Of a stretch of DNA of 64,000 bases, positions 10,596-21,839 are shown piece by piece. Source of the stretch: Ottelia alismoides. Taxonomy: Eukaryota; Streptophyta; Magnoliopsida; Alismatales; Hydrocharitaceae. The translations under genes and the position numbers were made by a program. The stretch covers positions 124,001-188,000 of the forward strand of contig JAZKJV010009330.1 of assembly GCA_037367405.1 (NCBI GenBank), given 5' to 3'. Within the stretch, counting starts at the first letter, position 1; the number at the start of each line of letters is the position of its first letter. The notes under the pieces were generated by a model. It had not been told where the DNA came from and did no database searches. It was given only the letters and a program-made list of their open reading frames with translations.

Positions 10596-12579
10596 TAGTA
10601 TCAAAGCGGATTCGATTCTCGAGGAGTTTTTTCTTCATTTGTTATGTTCGAGATTCGATTCTAGGGTTTTTGTTAAAAACCTAACGATTTGTCAAGATTT
10701 TGTTCTCTGTTCTTGAAGATTATTCTTATCCATTTTCTTGATCAAGTATGAGAAGATTTCTAGGGTTTGTTGTGAAACCCTAATTTTGCAAGCAATATCT
10801 GGAATGGATTGCACAACAGTGGTGTGCACCCGACCACCATCACTAGCAACATACAACTCGAGGGTCTCGTCGGCTTGCCGCAATCATCATCGTCTTCAGC
10901 CCCGGATCTCACAACCATCTTCTCAATCCATTGGGGCTATGGGTTCTTCCGAACCCTAGGTTTTGTTAAAGGAATGCGGGACTCCATCAGTGGCAATCAT
11001 CATCTGCTCGCTCTTACAAAGTCGAAAAAAAGAAGCCTCCATCTCTATCCCAGGCGGCGACACTCCAAGCCCCAAGAGGCTTCCTTCTTCCTGGAAGCAG
11101 AGGTGACAACAACCTCAACAGTCCGCTCCGCCTCGCGTGCTCCAACATCTCGTATCCCAAGTGGCGCCACCTCTATGCCAGGTAGCTCCAGGACCTACTG
11201 GCGGCGCCGAATCCAGTCCATCTCCATCTCCCCGAAGAATCCCCAGGTGACCACGTCGAAGGCTCCTCTTTAGGCTGCTTATCTCCTCTAGGCAGAGGGC
11301 GATGCAGTCCTTCCATGCGAGGCGGCACGTCTCCGACAATGATCGAAGGAGGAGACTCCCCCTCCTACTAGCGACGACGCTCGACCCCTTCTCCTTTTGT
11401 GTTTTGGGTACCCACGAAGGGAACCCTAATCAACCGTGCCAATTTTTTCTTTAAAATTTTGTAAAAGCCCAAGAGCGGTACGGGCTGCAGTTAAAAAAGG
11501 GTGAGGGGCGTGTTGCAAGTTTGGTTTGCTCATTGGGCCACGAGCTTAAAAAAAGAGAAGAGAGGCCAAAAAAACTGAACGACCTAGTTGAAAGAAGAAG
11601 AAGAAAAAGACGGCTATTAAAAAAGAGAAGGGAAATAGTCGAGAAAAAAAGGTTTCGTACAAAAAGTATCCTTACGATAAAAAATGATTTAGAAAAAATG
11701 AAAAGAAAAATCGAGAAAGAAATTGTCGTCGGCTTATGTGATTCATGTTTCCTCATTCTCCTGTCTTCTCACAACTATGTCGATACCATTGTTTTCGGAC
11801 AAGCTTGAGAGAAAGGGGGGAGTATAATGTAGAGTTCTACGGCATTATACATCATCATTACTCTGATGATTTAGATTCCAGTTCAGAGTCGGAGTTCATA
11901 TTCTCCAATCCAGATACTCGTTCAGATTCCTGTCCAGATGCTTGTTCAGATTTCAGAGTCTATTTTTTCAAACTCCACGTTCAGATTCTTAGTTTTCAGG
12001 ATTCGTATATGTATGCTATCTTCAGTTTGTGGTCCGTATCTTTTTGGTTAAAGTTTTCATGTGTTCCATAGTGACTCCAGAGTAGAGATCCCATTCCCTA
12101 TGCCATGTTGGCTGGGGTTTTCATGTAGCATCATATGGACTCCAAAGTAGAGATCCCATTCGGAGCAAGTATGATAGAGATCAAGTTCTCCGACGAGGAG
12201 ATTTTTTCAGCCCATTCTCCAGCGACCGTGGACTCCGACGAGGATGTCTCCACATCTTTTTTTAATTCGACCCTTTTAGAGATGGCACATTTGTCTACAT
12301 GATGTGGCGTGCCAGAGTACTCCGACGAGGAGACTCTTGTCAGTTGCAATGACCCTGACAGGTGCGATACAGAGCACATGCTCTCTGACGAGGTGATTCA
12401 GTATGACTCACACTCCAGGCCGTTTGTTCCTCCCCACCTGCACGGCATGAGAATCAACGTCCTCGACAGCAACCGACAGTTGTGTTTGCGTTGAGTTGAC
12501 ATAGTGTCCTATAACGTGCGTTTGAGATTTCGTTCTGTTTGTCCAAACTGAGCATTACATGCTCCAGCTTTAGGGGGAT
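10596..12579 (+). other. Interior of family I element: low-complexity S/D/E- and K-rich frames, no pol
   Basis: Starts with the primer site TAGTATCAAAGCGGATTCG and a leader. Frames at 10809-11273 (serine/arginine rich) and 11521-11808 (very lysine/arginine rich) are not recognisable proteins. From about 11860 to 12400 the DNA repeats words such as TTCAGATTC and CTCCGACGAGGAG, giving serine/aspartate/glutamate-rich peptide (SDEE units at about 12182, 12228, 12318 and 12385). The same words appear inverted in the copy at 44500-45140. Confidence 0.6.
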
Positions 12580-12882
12580 TGTTAGAGTATGTGTCACTTA
12601 TATTGTAGATGGGTAAATGGATCACTCCAGGATCAATTTATCACATCCAGTGTTTAGTCCCACATCTACCAGTGGTTGGACTTGGAGGGTCGCGGAGGCT
12701 ATATAAGAAGCCCAAGACCTCCTGTATCAGATGAGAAAGTGCAATGAAACATATGATCCTTTGAGGCCTTTTCCCGTGGTTTCATCCGCTTTTTAGGGAT
12801 TATGGTTCCACGTAAAACCTGTGTTCTTCAATATTTTATTCTATTTCTTTGATCAAGCTTCCGCATTCTTTATTTTCTAACA
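12580..12882 (+). repeat. 3' LTR of family I element
   Basis: 303 bp, TGTTAGAGTATGTG to TTTTCTAACA, preceded by the polypurine tract TTTAGGGGGAT. It is clearly homologous to 10310-10595 and, inverted, to 44168-44470. Confidence 0.88.
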
Positions 12883-13790
12883 CCTGGGAAGATGGAGTTT
12901 CTGAAGGCTTGATTTGTTCTGCCACACGAGCAGATGCGGGGTATCCATGCTTCAGATAGCATGCATCCTCTGAGTATCCTGGACGATGATAGTAGGTGCA
13001 TGGACCATGCTGATGTCCACCGCCGTTGCCATGGGGACCACCCCCTCTGAACTGGTTAGGCCCTCCTCTGCCGTGAGAAATGACCATCGCTGAAGAGGGT
13101 TGTGTAGTGGCAGTAGGAGAAATAAGAAGCCCACTGAGATGACTATAGGCCTCCTCCATGGGAGGTATGGTCGTCTCAGTAAGGAACTGTGCTCTTGCTG
13201 CATCATACTTCAGGTCGAATGCTACCAAAAAGGCTCCAACCATCATGAAGTTCCTGTATGCCACCTGCTGCTCAGTGAATGCCGTAATAGGCATGAATCT
13301 GTGAAGCTTCTCGAACATGCCACGAAGCGAGGAGTAAAATGTGTGCAGTAGAAGACTATTCTGCTTGGGCCTGCAAATGTCAAACTGAAGCTGAAGAATC
13401 TTGGTCTCATTCTTCGCTTTTGCATAAGTAGATGCCAAGATATTCCACTTTGCCTTGGCGGTGGGCTGATTCACACTATCATTGACTATCTCCGTGGCGA
13501 GGGTCCTGGAAAGCCAAATACACGCATATGCGTCATCTTGCTTTCACGAAGCATTGTCCCTAGTCTTATCCGTCGGCTCCGACTTCGTTAGAATATGATC
13601 CTTGCTGTTGTGTTGCATGAAGGTGAGAAATTGCATCCCATCCATCTTTACGATGGGAGCCGAGCCCTTGAAGACAACAAACGAAGAAAAGATGTCACCC
13701 TTCTTCTCTGATATGATAGAAGAACGATCGAAAATGGAACTTGACTGAGAAGTAGACCGATCCGAGCGAGTCTATGCAATCATATGGAGG
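12883..13790 (-). pseudogene. gag of the minus-strand copia element
   Basis: The minus frame at 13474-12836 reads NQPTAKAKWNILASTYAKAK, the RGG-like linker (RGGPNQFRGGGPHG) and a CCHC-type knuckle (CTYYHRPGYSEDAC, with the second cysteine changed to tyrosine). Upstream (13790-13475), broken by a stop, the gag N-terminus reads IVKMDGMQFL and ILTKSEPTDK. Gag would form the particle. It is interrupted by the family I insertion below 12883. Confidence 0.85.
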
Positions 13791-14225
13791 ATTGGTTATA
13801 CGTGTAGAATAATACGACCATCCTCGCCTCTCCTCGAGCCACACTAGGGCCAGAAAACATGATTTATAGTTTTGAAATCACGTTTTCCGGTCAAACTCAG
13901 ACCGTTTCAGACTGGAGATCGGATCGCAGAGGTGCGAGGAGGCGCGAGGAGGTATACGAGAGGTTGCTGGGATGTGCAGCAACCCCCTAGCGGCCCTTAG
14001 GAAGGGCTGCCAGTAGCCTTGGAGCCGTGTGCGGAAGCTGTTGGGGCCCTGACGACGATACCTGGGGATTGTGGCGACTGGGGAGGGGAAGGCATGGCCC
14101 ACAAAGTGGCAGGTAGTGGTGAGCAGCGGTGCGGTGACGCGCATGAAGAGAGGAGCCCGATGAGTAGGGTCTATGGCTTGGGTGGGATACGAGAACTTCG
14201 ATCTAGGACCGTCACTCTTATACCA
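13791..14225 (-). other. Leader and primer-binding site of the minus-strand copia element
   Basis: TGGTATAAGAG on the minus strand (14225-14215) abuts the LTR and is a one-base variant of the initiator-Met primer site. The leader continues with GTCCTAGATCG... CTCGTATCCCA, the same leader text seen after the primer sites at 3618 and 17117. The rest is GC-rich untranslated sequence. Confidence 0.75.
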
Positions 14226-14373
14226 TGTAGAAACGAAAGAATGATTTGGTTTATTGATGAGGCCCTATGGTTCTCTTATATATGCGAGAAACCTGTTGGA
14301 CAAATTACATGAAGAAGATTAAGAAAATAGAATTTACATAAACACTATAAAAGATAACTAATATCTCAATACA
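14226..14373 (-). repeat. 5' LTR of the minus-strand copia element
   Basis: 148 bp. On the minus strand it begins TGTATTGAGATATTAGTTATC and ends TTTCTACA, the same family as the LTRs at 2577 and 9248. It has a TATATAAGAGAACC-type TATA box. Confidence 0.82.
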
Positions 14374-14689
14374 TATATAATACAAGATAAGGATGTTCAT
14401 CCCATTTTCTCTCAAAAAAATATATAATAAAACATAACCATATTGTATGTTATATATGTTAGTAGTTTATGTTATTCACATAATTTTGCTTCACCCATGC
14501 ACATAAATGGCAGCACTGTATATTGATAAGAACTTCACCCCACCAACATTAATGGAAGTCATAATAAGCTTTGCATTGTATATGGATGACAATACGAGAT
14601 ATGACTCTAAGCAAATCATGCAAAGGATATTATATGTTCTCATGCTCATAACATATGTGGTGAATATGTTAGGGAATATCTAAATTTGT
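14374..14689. other. AT-rich spacer
   Basis: No recognisable gene or element; AT-rich DNA between the copia LTR and the RTE 3' end. Confidence 0.5.
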
Positions 14690-15116
14690 AACAGCAACTT
14701 TTTCCCACAAGTAAGTATGGTCGACTACATGGATTTTTTGCCTCCATTCAGATCTATTTTGGGTCATTCCCGGGCTTAACTCCAAATAACTAAGATCCCT
14801 TTGGATAGTCTCATTCCAACACTTCTCAGACCTTCCTTTCCTTCTGAATTACATCTTCTAACTGGTGCACTGATTGACCTCCTTTGCATATGAACAAACA
14901 ATCTTAAGCGGTTTTCTCTCATCTTATCCTCTATAGGAGCTACACCAACTTTGCTTCTGATTATATCATTCCGAATCCAATCTTTTCATGTATGACCATA
15001 CATCCACCTTAGCATTTTCATTTCTGCTATTGTCATTCTCTGCACATGTCTATGGTTTACAGGTCAACATTTTAATTCATAAAGCATAGCAGTTCTCACG
15101 ACTGCTCTATAATCGA
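14690..15116 (-). pseudogene. C-terminal/3' part of the RTE ORF
   Basis: Minus-strand text reads YRAVVRTAMLYE, HRHVQRMTIAEMKMLRWMYGHT, KVGVAPIEDKMRENRLR and a downstream WRQKIHVVD region, the highly conserved post-RT tail of plant RTE elements. Several stops are present. Confidence 0.82.
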
Positions 15117-15780
15117 GGTGAAGATTGGTGACGATAACTTTTAGAAAAGAGATTCTTTTAGATACTTGGAATCTGTTTTGCAACATGATGGGGAAATCGA
15201 CGGAGATGTTGCTAATGGAATAATTGCAGGCTGGCTGAAGTGGAGAGGAGCTTTCGTTGTTCTCTGTGATAAAGAAAATTCCTTTGAAAATCAAAGGAAA
15301 GTTCTACAAAGCAGTCGTAAGACCTGCTATACTCTATGGATCGAATGTTGGCCTGTGAACTATAGACATGTGCAGAGAATGACAGTAGCAGAAATAAAAA
15401 TGCTAAGGTGGATGTGTAGACAAACACGCACACACACACACACACACGTAAAGATCGGATTTGGAATGATGCAATCATACTGAAAGTTGGTGTAGCTCTG
15501 ATCGAGGATAAGATGCGAAAAACCGGCTTATGGTGGTTTGGCCATTTGCAAAGGAGGTCAACTGATGCACCGGTTAGGAGATGCGAGTTTTGGGATGTTG
15601 AGTTGGCTTAGAGAGGGCGAGGAAGGCCCAAGAAGTGTTGGAATGAGACCATACGAAGGGATCTTAGTTTTTTGGATCTAAGCCCTAGAATGATCCAAGA
15701 TAGATGTGAATAGAGGCAAAGAATCCATGTAGCCGACCCTATTTAATGTGGGAAAAGGCTTTGTTGTTGTTGTTGAATGA
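15117..15780 (+). mobile_element. 5'-truncated RTE 3' fragment inserted in the opposite orientation
   Basis: On the plus strand, [53 protein letters not shown] and [11 protein letters not shown] can be read, ending in the characteristic RTE tail (TTG)5 at about 15761-15775. It divides a minus-strand copy of the same family: the host RTE runs up to about 15781 on one side and resumes at about 15116 on the other, with a short missing piece (the LCDKKIPLKLKGKFY region). 5'-truncation and a simple tail are typical of target-primed reverse transcription. Confidence 0.8.
15424..15448 (+). repeat. (CA)n microsatellite
   Basis: About twelve CA units inside the inverted RTE fragment, replacing the CGHTRxDRIRN region of the coding sequence. 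Confidence 0.85.
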
Positions 15781-16968
15781 ACATTAGAGGCTCCTCTCAA
15801 TTTTAGCCAACATACATTTATTATATGAGTAACATCTCCATCAGTTTCTCACTCTTGTTTCAAAATAGATTCCAAGTATCAAAAGAATCTTTCTTTTGAA
15901 TGTTATCATTTCCAATCTTCATCTTGAGTCCTTCACGATTGTTTCCATCAAATGTGCACTCCATATATTCAGTCTTAGCCCTACTTATACGAAATCCTTT
16001 ACTCTTTAGGGCATGTCTCCAAACCTCCAGCTTCTCATTTACTCCATCTCTTGTCTCATCAACCAACACAATATCATCGACGAACAACATACACCAAGGT
16101 ATCTCATCCTGAATGTGAGTAGTCAATTCATCCATAATCAAAGTAAAAGGAACGGACTCAAAGCCGAATCTTCATGTAGACCAATGCTGATGTTAAAATA
16201 ATTAGTCTTCCCAGACTAGATCCTTACACAAGATGAAGCTCCATCATACATATCCTTTATTAGATTAATGTAAAGGAGATACATTTGTCTCTTCTCTAGA
16301 ACTCTCGACAATATCTTTCTTGGGACTTAATCATAAGTCTTTTCCAAATAAATAAAAATCAAATGGAAGTTTTTTTAGCTCTATAAATCTCCACTGTTCT
16401 ACTCAACAATTGGATAACTTCAATAATTGAGCGACCTGCCATGAATCTGAATTGATTTTCAGTTACTTTAGAAATTTGCCTCAACCTTGTTTCGATCATA
16501 CGATCCTAAATTTTCATAGTATGACTCATTAGTGTGATACCTCTGTAATTCAAAAAATTTTGAATGTCTCTTTTATTCTTATAAAGAGGCACCACAATGC
16601 TTCTCCTCCAGTTTTCAGACATTTTCTTGCTTTGCCAAATAACATTGAATAAATTTGTGAGCGAAGTCAAAACCCTGTCCACCTAGAACTCTCCAAACTT
16701 CTATAGGAATGTCATCAGGTCCCCTACCCCTTTCCCAGGTTTCATAACCTTTAAAGCCTCCTCTGCTTCCTTTGTATTCGTCTATAGCTTGTACGATTCA
16801 AGCAACATTCACTACCAGCAAGATCTCCCAGTAATCTCTTTATTCCCTTCCCAATGAAAAGCTTATGGAGATATTTCTTGCATTATGTCCTTTCTCATCC
16901 TTGGTGTATCTCACTTGACAAAGATCTTTGGTCTTTCTTTCTATTTCTTTGGTCAATATGAATATATC
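15781..16968 (-). pseudogene. Reverse transcriptase region of the RTE element
   Basis: The minus frame 16141-15860 reads MDELTTHIQDEIPWCMLFVDDIVLVDET, the RTE catalytic motif (FVDD; the family usually has FADD), then KTEYMECTF. Further upstream (to 16968) the thumb/palm region can be followed in shifting frames. This enzyme copies element RNA at a nicked chromosome. The text ends at 16968 where the copia element inserted, and resumes at 21840. Confidence 0.82.
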
Positions 16969-16973
16969 CTTCT

Positions 16974-17116
16974 TTTAGAGTTATATTTATGTTTATGTAC
17001 TTCTTTCCTATTTTTCTGTTCTCTTGTCTATCTTATGTAATTTACCCATATGTCTCTTCTCTATATAAGAGAGCATAGGGTTTAAGGAATACACAATGAT
17101 TCACTTTTTCCTAGCA
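16974..17116 (+). repeat. 5' LTR of copia element 4
   Basis: Starts TTTAGAGTTATATTTATG (the initial TG of the 3' copy is TT here) and ends CCTAGCA. TATA box CTATATAAGAGAGC near 17073. Confidence 0.9.
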
Positions 17117-17136
17117 TGGTATCAGAGCGGCGGTCC
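17117..17136 (+). promoter_or_regulatory. Primer-binding site of copia element 4
   Basis: TGGTATCAGAGCGG directly follows the LTR: an exact initiator-Met tRNA primer site, the best preserved one in the window. Confidence 0.9.
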
Positions 17137-17562
17137 TAAGCCGGAGCTCTCGTATCCTACCCCTAACCACACCTGCCACCCTCTCCCCTCTTCTTTGTTT
17201 GGGTGCCGCTGCCGTCGCCTTCTCTCTCTAGCTCGTGCGCCGTTGCCACCCTCTCTCTACCTTGGGTCCCGTTGCCCGTCGACACCATCCGGCTGCTGTC
17301 GCCACCTATACGCCCGGCCATCGTCGGTCTCCCCGCTGACCACCACCATCGGCTTCTCCAACAATCGCTAGCTCTCTTGTTGTCGGGGCTAGCCATCGTC
17401 GACGACTAGTTGCGGGCTCCGTGCCCTTCTGTTCGTGCATCGACTTCCGTCACGGATTGATGGATTTGATTGCATAAGTCTATATATGCATTCAAATCCT
17501 TGTATGTCTGTGTAGACACTCATCTCTTGGTCTACAAAACCCTAAGTTTTTCCTTCGACAAT

Positions 17563-18470
17563 ATGTCAGATAACAAAGTTGATGTTCCTATCACAGGCGC
17601 TTTCAGAGGTCTAGCATCGATTGTTAAGATGGACGGGACAGACTATGAGCTCTGGGCTATGCAGTTCATGAACCTTATGAAGTCTACAGGTAAGAAACAT
17701 ATTCTTACCGAGGAGGAGTTGACTGAGAAAGTTGGGGTTAATTCCTCATGAGAGGTGGATGATGCATATGCCAAGGTTTGTCTTTTAGGTACATTGACGA
17801 TAGAGATTGCCAATGTGTTACATCAACCCATCGCTAAAGACGATGTGGGATATCCACACAACAACCTATTCACAGGCGAGGAATAAGACTAAGATTCTGC
17901 AACTCTAACACGATATTTTCACTATCAAGTATAACATATGGCCTCTTCATTCGTTATATACATCCTTGTGTGGGATGTTCGAGAAGCTCTACAACTTCAT
18001 GCCCCTCACATCAACTCCTGAACAATAGAAGACTTATAGGAATGCCACCATGGTTGGTGTATTCTTGGCAATCCTTGATCATGAGTATGAGGCTGCTCGT
18101 TCCCAGATTCTTGCAGATGCCACTATTCCTCCTGTGGTGGAAGCCTTTCGCAGGCTCAGTAGGATCACGGTCCCATCCACTGCTACTAGTCAGACCTCTT
18201 CAGCGATGGTTGCCTCCCGAGGTCGAGGAGGCTATTCCCAATTTCATGGATGTGGACCTCGTGGCAGAGGATGTCGTATTCGTCAGTCATGTACCTGCGA
18301 CCATCGTCCTAGACATACATAGGACACATGCTATTCCAAGCATGGATTTCCTGCTTCTGCTCGAGTAGCTGAGCAAGTTGAGACCCTGGTTTCCTCCTCT
18401 TCAAATTAGAAATTTGATGAACTTGTAGCACGATTGAGGGATATTATGCCTCATGTTAGTCCCATTGCTT
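17563..18470 (+). pseudogene. gag of copia element 4
   Basis: Begins MSDNKVDVPITGAF at 17563, after a 430-base C-rich leader, and reads IVKMDGTDYELWAMQF, the usual copia gag N-terminus, to a TGA at 17749. It then continues in other frames through TAMWDIHTTTYSQARNKTK-like text, the VEAFRRLSRIT region, an RGRGG linker and a damaged knuckle (CTCDHRPRHT*DTC near 18290). It ends at FDELVARLRDIMP (about 18415-18450). Confidence 0.85.
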
Positions 18471-18519
18471 CTTCATCGGCCGCGGGAAGTCCCTCAGATG
18501 TGGCTGCTTCAGTATCTTC

Positions 18520-19700
18520 TAGTACCTCAGGTAGTACTTATGCACTTACCAACTGTAGTGGATCTGATGTTATAGAATGGATTATGGTCTCCGATGCTAC
18601 ACATGACTTGTGTAGTGACGGAGGTCAACTTATAGCATACAGACAGGTTCCTCCTTGACTTATTGTGGTTATAGCAGATGAGACTCATTCGCCGATCACT
18701 AGACATGGGGAGATCAGCTTGACATCCTCTATGCGTTGCAGAATGTGTTGCATGCGCCTGACTTCTCTATGAACTTGCTATTTAGTAGTCAGATTATGAA
18801 GGATCTAGTTCTTCGAGCTATTTTTGACCCATCTTCTCTTGTATTTCAGGACATCCTTACGGGAAAGGTGATTGGTTGTGGCAGTGAGTAGGGCGGTCTC
18901 TATCGCTTGGTTCGAACATCTTATGCTGGCATTTCATCTTATTCTGCTGGTCTTGTCTCACCATTTACGTGGCACCTGTGCTTTGGTCATCGCTCGCTCT
19001 AGAAGATGTGTCGTGTTTTACCTCAGATTTCTCCTCACTCGTCTTTTCAGTGTGAGACATGTCAGTTGGGAAAGCATCATGGGTCTGCCTTCCCTAGTCA
19101 TCAGATCATAGCCGTAGCTCCATTTTTGAGTTATTTCATATTGATATTTGGGGTCCAAGTCGTGTTCCCGATCACTAGGGACACATGTTTTATATTGTAG
19201 ATGTAGATGATTTCTCTCGTTTGTCATGTGTCTTTTTATTAAAGAATAAATTTGAGGCCGGAGATGTTATCAAAAACTTTATTAATGAAGTGCAGAATGT
19301 GTTTTCTTCTTCTGTGAAATTTGCGAGAACTGATACTGCTTTGGAATTTTGCACTCATGCTCTCTCCAATTATTTTTTAATTTGGGGTACTATTCATCAA
19401 TTGTGCCTATACTTCCCTACAAAATGGTGTTGCAGAGAGGAAACATCACCATTTGCTTGATGTTAGCAGAATTCTTCTCATTCAGAGTCATGCTCCGCAT
19501 TCCTTTTGGGGTGATGTTGTTCTTACTACATGCTATCTTGCGAATCGCATGCCCTCATTTGTCTTGGGTGAGAAAATTCCTTTTCTACTTGCGTTTCCTA
19601 AGAAAGAATTGTTCTCTCTTACTTGTATTTTTGGATCGGTTGCCTTTGTTCACCAGTGTCTCCAGGTCTTGCAAGCTCTCTCCTAGAGCAGTCAAGTATG
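18520..19700 (+). pseudogene. Protease-integrase of copia element 4
   Basis: The protease site near 18577-18610 reads EWIMVSDATHDLC where the family has DSGA, so the active site is lost. The integrase zinc domain survives in part (CETCQLGKHHGSAF near 19045). A DDFSRLSCVFLLKNKFEAG stretch and the second catalytic aspartate (RTDTALEF near 19325) are present, followed by a QNGVAERKHHHLLD-like motif across a frameshift near 19430. The C-terminal domain (RAPHSFWGDVVLTTCYLANRMPS, AVKYVFVGYS) continues to the linker. Confidence 0.85.
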
Positions 19701-19849
19701 TCTTTGTTGGGTACTCCAGGACACAAACATGGTATAGATGCTATGATCCAATGCGCAAGAAATATTATGTTAGTGCTGATGTCACATTTTTCGAGTCGGT
19801 GATGTTCTTTTCTCCTTCAGGGGATCGATGGAGTTCCTCGGACTTCGAT

Positions 19850-19960
19850 GATGAAATCTACATGCCATCACCACCATTATCACCATCTTCACCACCTCCT
19901 TCACCACCATTATCGCCATCACCGCCAACTTCACCTCCTCCTATGACCTCAGCTCCCATT
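19850..19960 (+). repeat. Low-complexity CCA/TCA-rich linker
   Basis: CCACCATTATCACCATC-like units encode a proline/serine linker (PSPPLSPSSPPPSPP) between integrase and RT, as in the other copia copies here. Confidence 0.75.
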
Positions 19961-20149
19961 GTCCTTGTCCCACCGTTGTCGCATTACTATACATGCCAGC
20001 CTGCTTATGCTCATGGTCACCGCTCGTCATCTAGCACACATCATATATGTTCTGAATATATAGTTCCTAACAACGGGCCTGGTGATTTGCCTGAGCAGGG
20101 TACTTTATAGGGGAGGGACATACAAGTTGATGATCTGGTCTTACCTACT

Positions 20150-21690
20150 GTGCTTCAGAAGCAGAAGCGTAGTTGTGCCTCATATCCTTTAGCATCCATG
20201 GTCTCCTTTGCTCATTTGACCGGGGAATTAAAGAAATTTGCTGTTGCATTGTCTGCCGTGGAAATTCTACAGAATTATCAGGAGGCTTTGAAGGATAGTT
20301 GGCGACGACTAGCTACGGAAGAAGAGATGGCTGCCTTACAGTCGTGTGGTACTTGGAGCTTGGTTCCTGCTCCTGATGGAGCATCTGTTGTCAGTTGCAA
20401 GTGGGTGTTTACGGTTAAACACCATGCAGATGGGAGTTTGGATTGCTATAAAGCCAGACTGGTTGCTCGTGGTTTTACTCAAATATGTGAAGTGGATTAC
20501 CTATACACATTCTCCCCAGTGGCTCATCATTCTACTCTACGTATTCTTCTTTCTGTTGCTGTGGTATGCGACTGACCTCTCTTTCAACTTGCTTTCAAAA
20601 TACCTTTTTATATGGAGGCCTACAGTTGCTGCTGAGGGGGAGTATCCGCAGTTTGCAGACTTCATAAGGCAATATATGGCCTTAAAAGAGTCTAAGGGCA
20701 TGGTTTCAGGAGCTCTCGGATTTAATTGAGAAGTAGGGATTTCAGAGGTCGAATGGGGATCATTCATTGTTTGTACAAAGAACTCCTTGAGGTACAATGA
20801 CTATTATGGTGTACGTTGACGACATACTTGTTACATGTGATGACATGCAGAGCATAAAAATGGCTAAGGAATTTTTGGGCAGACTGTTTGTTACCGAGGA
20901 TCTTGGCACCTTACGTTATTTCTTGGGATTAGAATTTACCAGAAATCAGCAGGGTCTTGTAATGCCTAATAGAAGTATGCGACATATATGCTTGTTGAGA
21001 CGGATATGATTGGATGTCGACCTGCTACCACTCCTATGGACCCTAGTATGAGGTTATATATGATGGACCCTAGTATGAGGCTATAGCCAGGTGAGTCAAT
21101 TCATGGATCAATCCAGAGGTACACATGGATGCTGTATATATGATTTTAAGGTACCTAAAGTCTTCTTCATGTGCAAGATTATTATTCAGGAAAGGGACTA
21201 TACTTACGGTGTCTGCGTGCGCTGATGCCGACTATACAGGATGTCCAAAGGATAGGAAGTCCACTTCGGGCTTTGTAGTTTTTGTTGGTAGTTCTCTCGT
21301 TTCCCGTAAGAGTAAGAAGCAACCTGTGGTTGCCAGGTCCAGCGCTGAGTTTATATATAGGGCTATGGCACAAGCTAGTACAGAAATGATGTGGGTTCAA
21401 GTACTAGTAGATTTACATATAGATGCACCTATTCCTATGCAGTTACAATGTGATAATCATGCCACCTTGTTCGTTGCAAACAATCCTACATTTCATGAGA
21501 GAACCAAGCATATTGAAGTGGACTGCCATTATACAAGGGATATGATTCAGAAATGTTTTATCTCAACTTCTCATATCAGCTCTGGGGATCAAACTGCAGA
21601 TATCTTCACTAAGGCTTTGCTCAGAGGGTCTTTTCAGAAATGCTCATCCAAGCTGAGCATGATTGACATTTGTGTTCCATCTTGAGGGGG
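20150..21690 (+). pseudogene. Reverse transcriptase-RNase H of copia element 4
   Basis: A 141-codon RT frame (20150-20575) reads YQEALKDSWRRLATEEEMAALQSC, then a WVFTVKHHADGSLDCYKARLVARGFTQ stretch. The catalytic YVDD is intact at 20812-20823. Around 21035-21085 the text duplicates ATGGACCCTAGTATGAGG and skips the DDDTEEVD...RPDISFAVS block, a small deletion with a local duplication. RNase H is open from 21125 to 21685 (ADADYTGCPKDRKSTSGF, DQTADIFTKALLRGSF). The polypurine tract CTTGAGGGGGAG ends at 21692. Confidence 0.88.
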
Positions 21691-21692
21691 AG

Positions 21693-21834
21693 TGTAGAGT
21701 TATATTTATGTTTATGTACTTCTTTCCTATTTTTCTGTTTTCTTGTTATCTTATGTATTTTACCCGCATGTCTCTCATCTATATAAGAGAGCCTATGGTT
21801 CATGGAATAAACAATGGTTCACTTTTTCCCAACA
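21693..21834 (+). repeat. 3' LTR of copia element 4
   Basis: 142 bp, TGTAGAGTTATATTTATG to TTTCCCAACA, differing from the 5' copy at a modest number of sites. Followed by the CTTCT duplication. Confidence 0.92.
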
Positions 21835-21839
21835 CTTCT

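Larger units (their letters stand above)
10310..12882 (+). mobile_element. Non-autonomous LTR retrotransposon (family I, complete copy)
   Basis: A 2573-bp element has LTRs of 286 bp (10310-10595) and 303 bp (12580-12882; the difference is an indel near the TTTAGTCCCACATC text). A degraded primer site (TAGTATCAAAGC) follows the left LTR, and a polypurine tract (TTTAGGGGGAT) precedes the right one. The interior shows no gag, protease, integrase or RT, only short low-complexity frames, so it would depend on proteins from another element. Flanks CGTAG and CCTGG are a poor match for a 5-bp duplication, as expected of an old insertion. A second, inverted copy lies at 44168-46500. Confidence 0.85.
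9536..14373 (-). mobile_element. Minus-strand Ty1/copia element, 3'-truncated, split by a non-autonomous LTR element
   Basis: Read on the minus strand, this runs from a 5' LTR (14373-14226) through primer site, leader, gag and protease into integrase, and stops near 9536. RT, RNase H and the 3' LTR are missing. The segment 10310-12882 is a separate plus-strand element inserted in the distal part of gag: gag text breaks off at 12883 (AEQIKPSETPSSQ) and resumes below 10309 with DDIVSRI. Confidence 0.88.
16974..21834 (+). mobile_element. Complete Ty1/copia retrotransposon (copia element 4) nested in the RTE
   Basis: 4861 bp with 143-bp and 142-bp LTRs, an intact primer site, gag, protease, integrase, RT, RNase H and polypurine tract. 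A perfect 5-bp duplication CTTCT lies at 16969-16973 and 21835-21839. Removal rejoins the minus-strand RTE text. The coding region has several stops and frameshifts and one internal deletion. Confidence 0.95.

Noticed and set aside
10310..12882. Lysine-rich frame at 11521-11808 as a real protein
   Set aside because: Pure low-complexity AAG/AAA sequence inside a non-coding LTR element; no conserved motif, and the second copy of the element does not preserve it.
17117..17136. TGGTATCAGAGC as part of a tRNA gene
   Set aside because: It is the complement of a tRNA 3' end next to an LTR; no cloverleaf can be formed around it. The same applies at 3618, 10596, 14215, 29936 and 35341.
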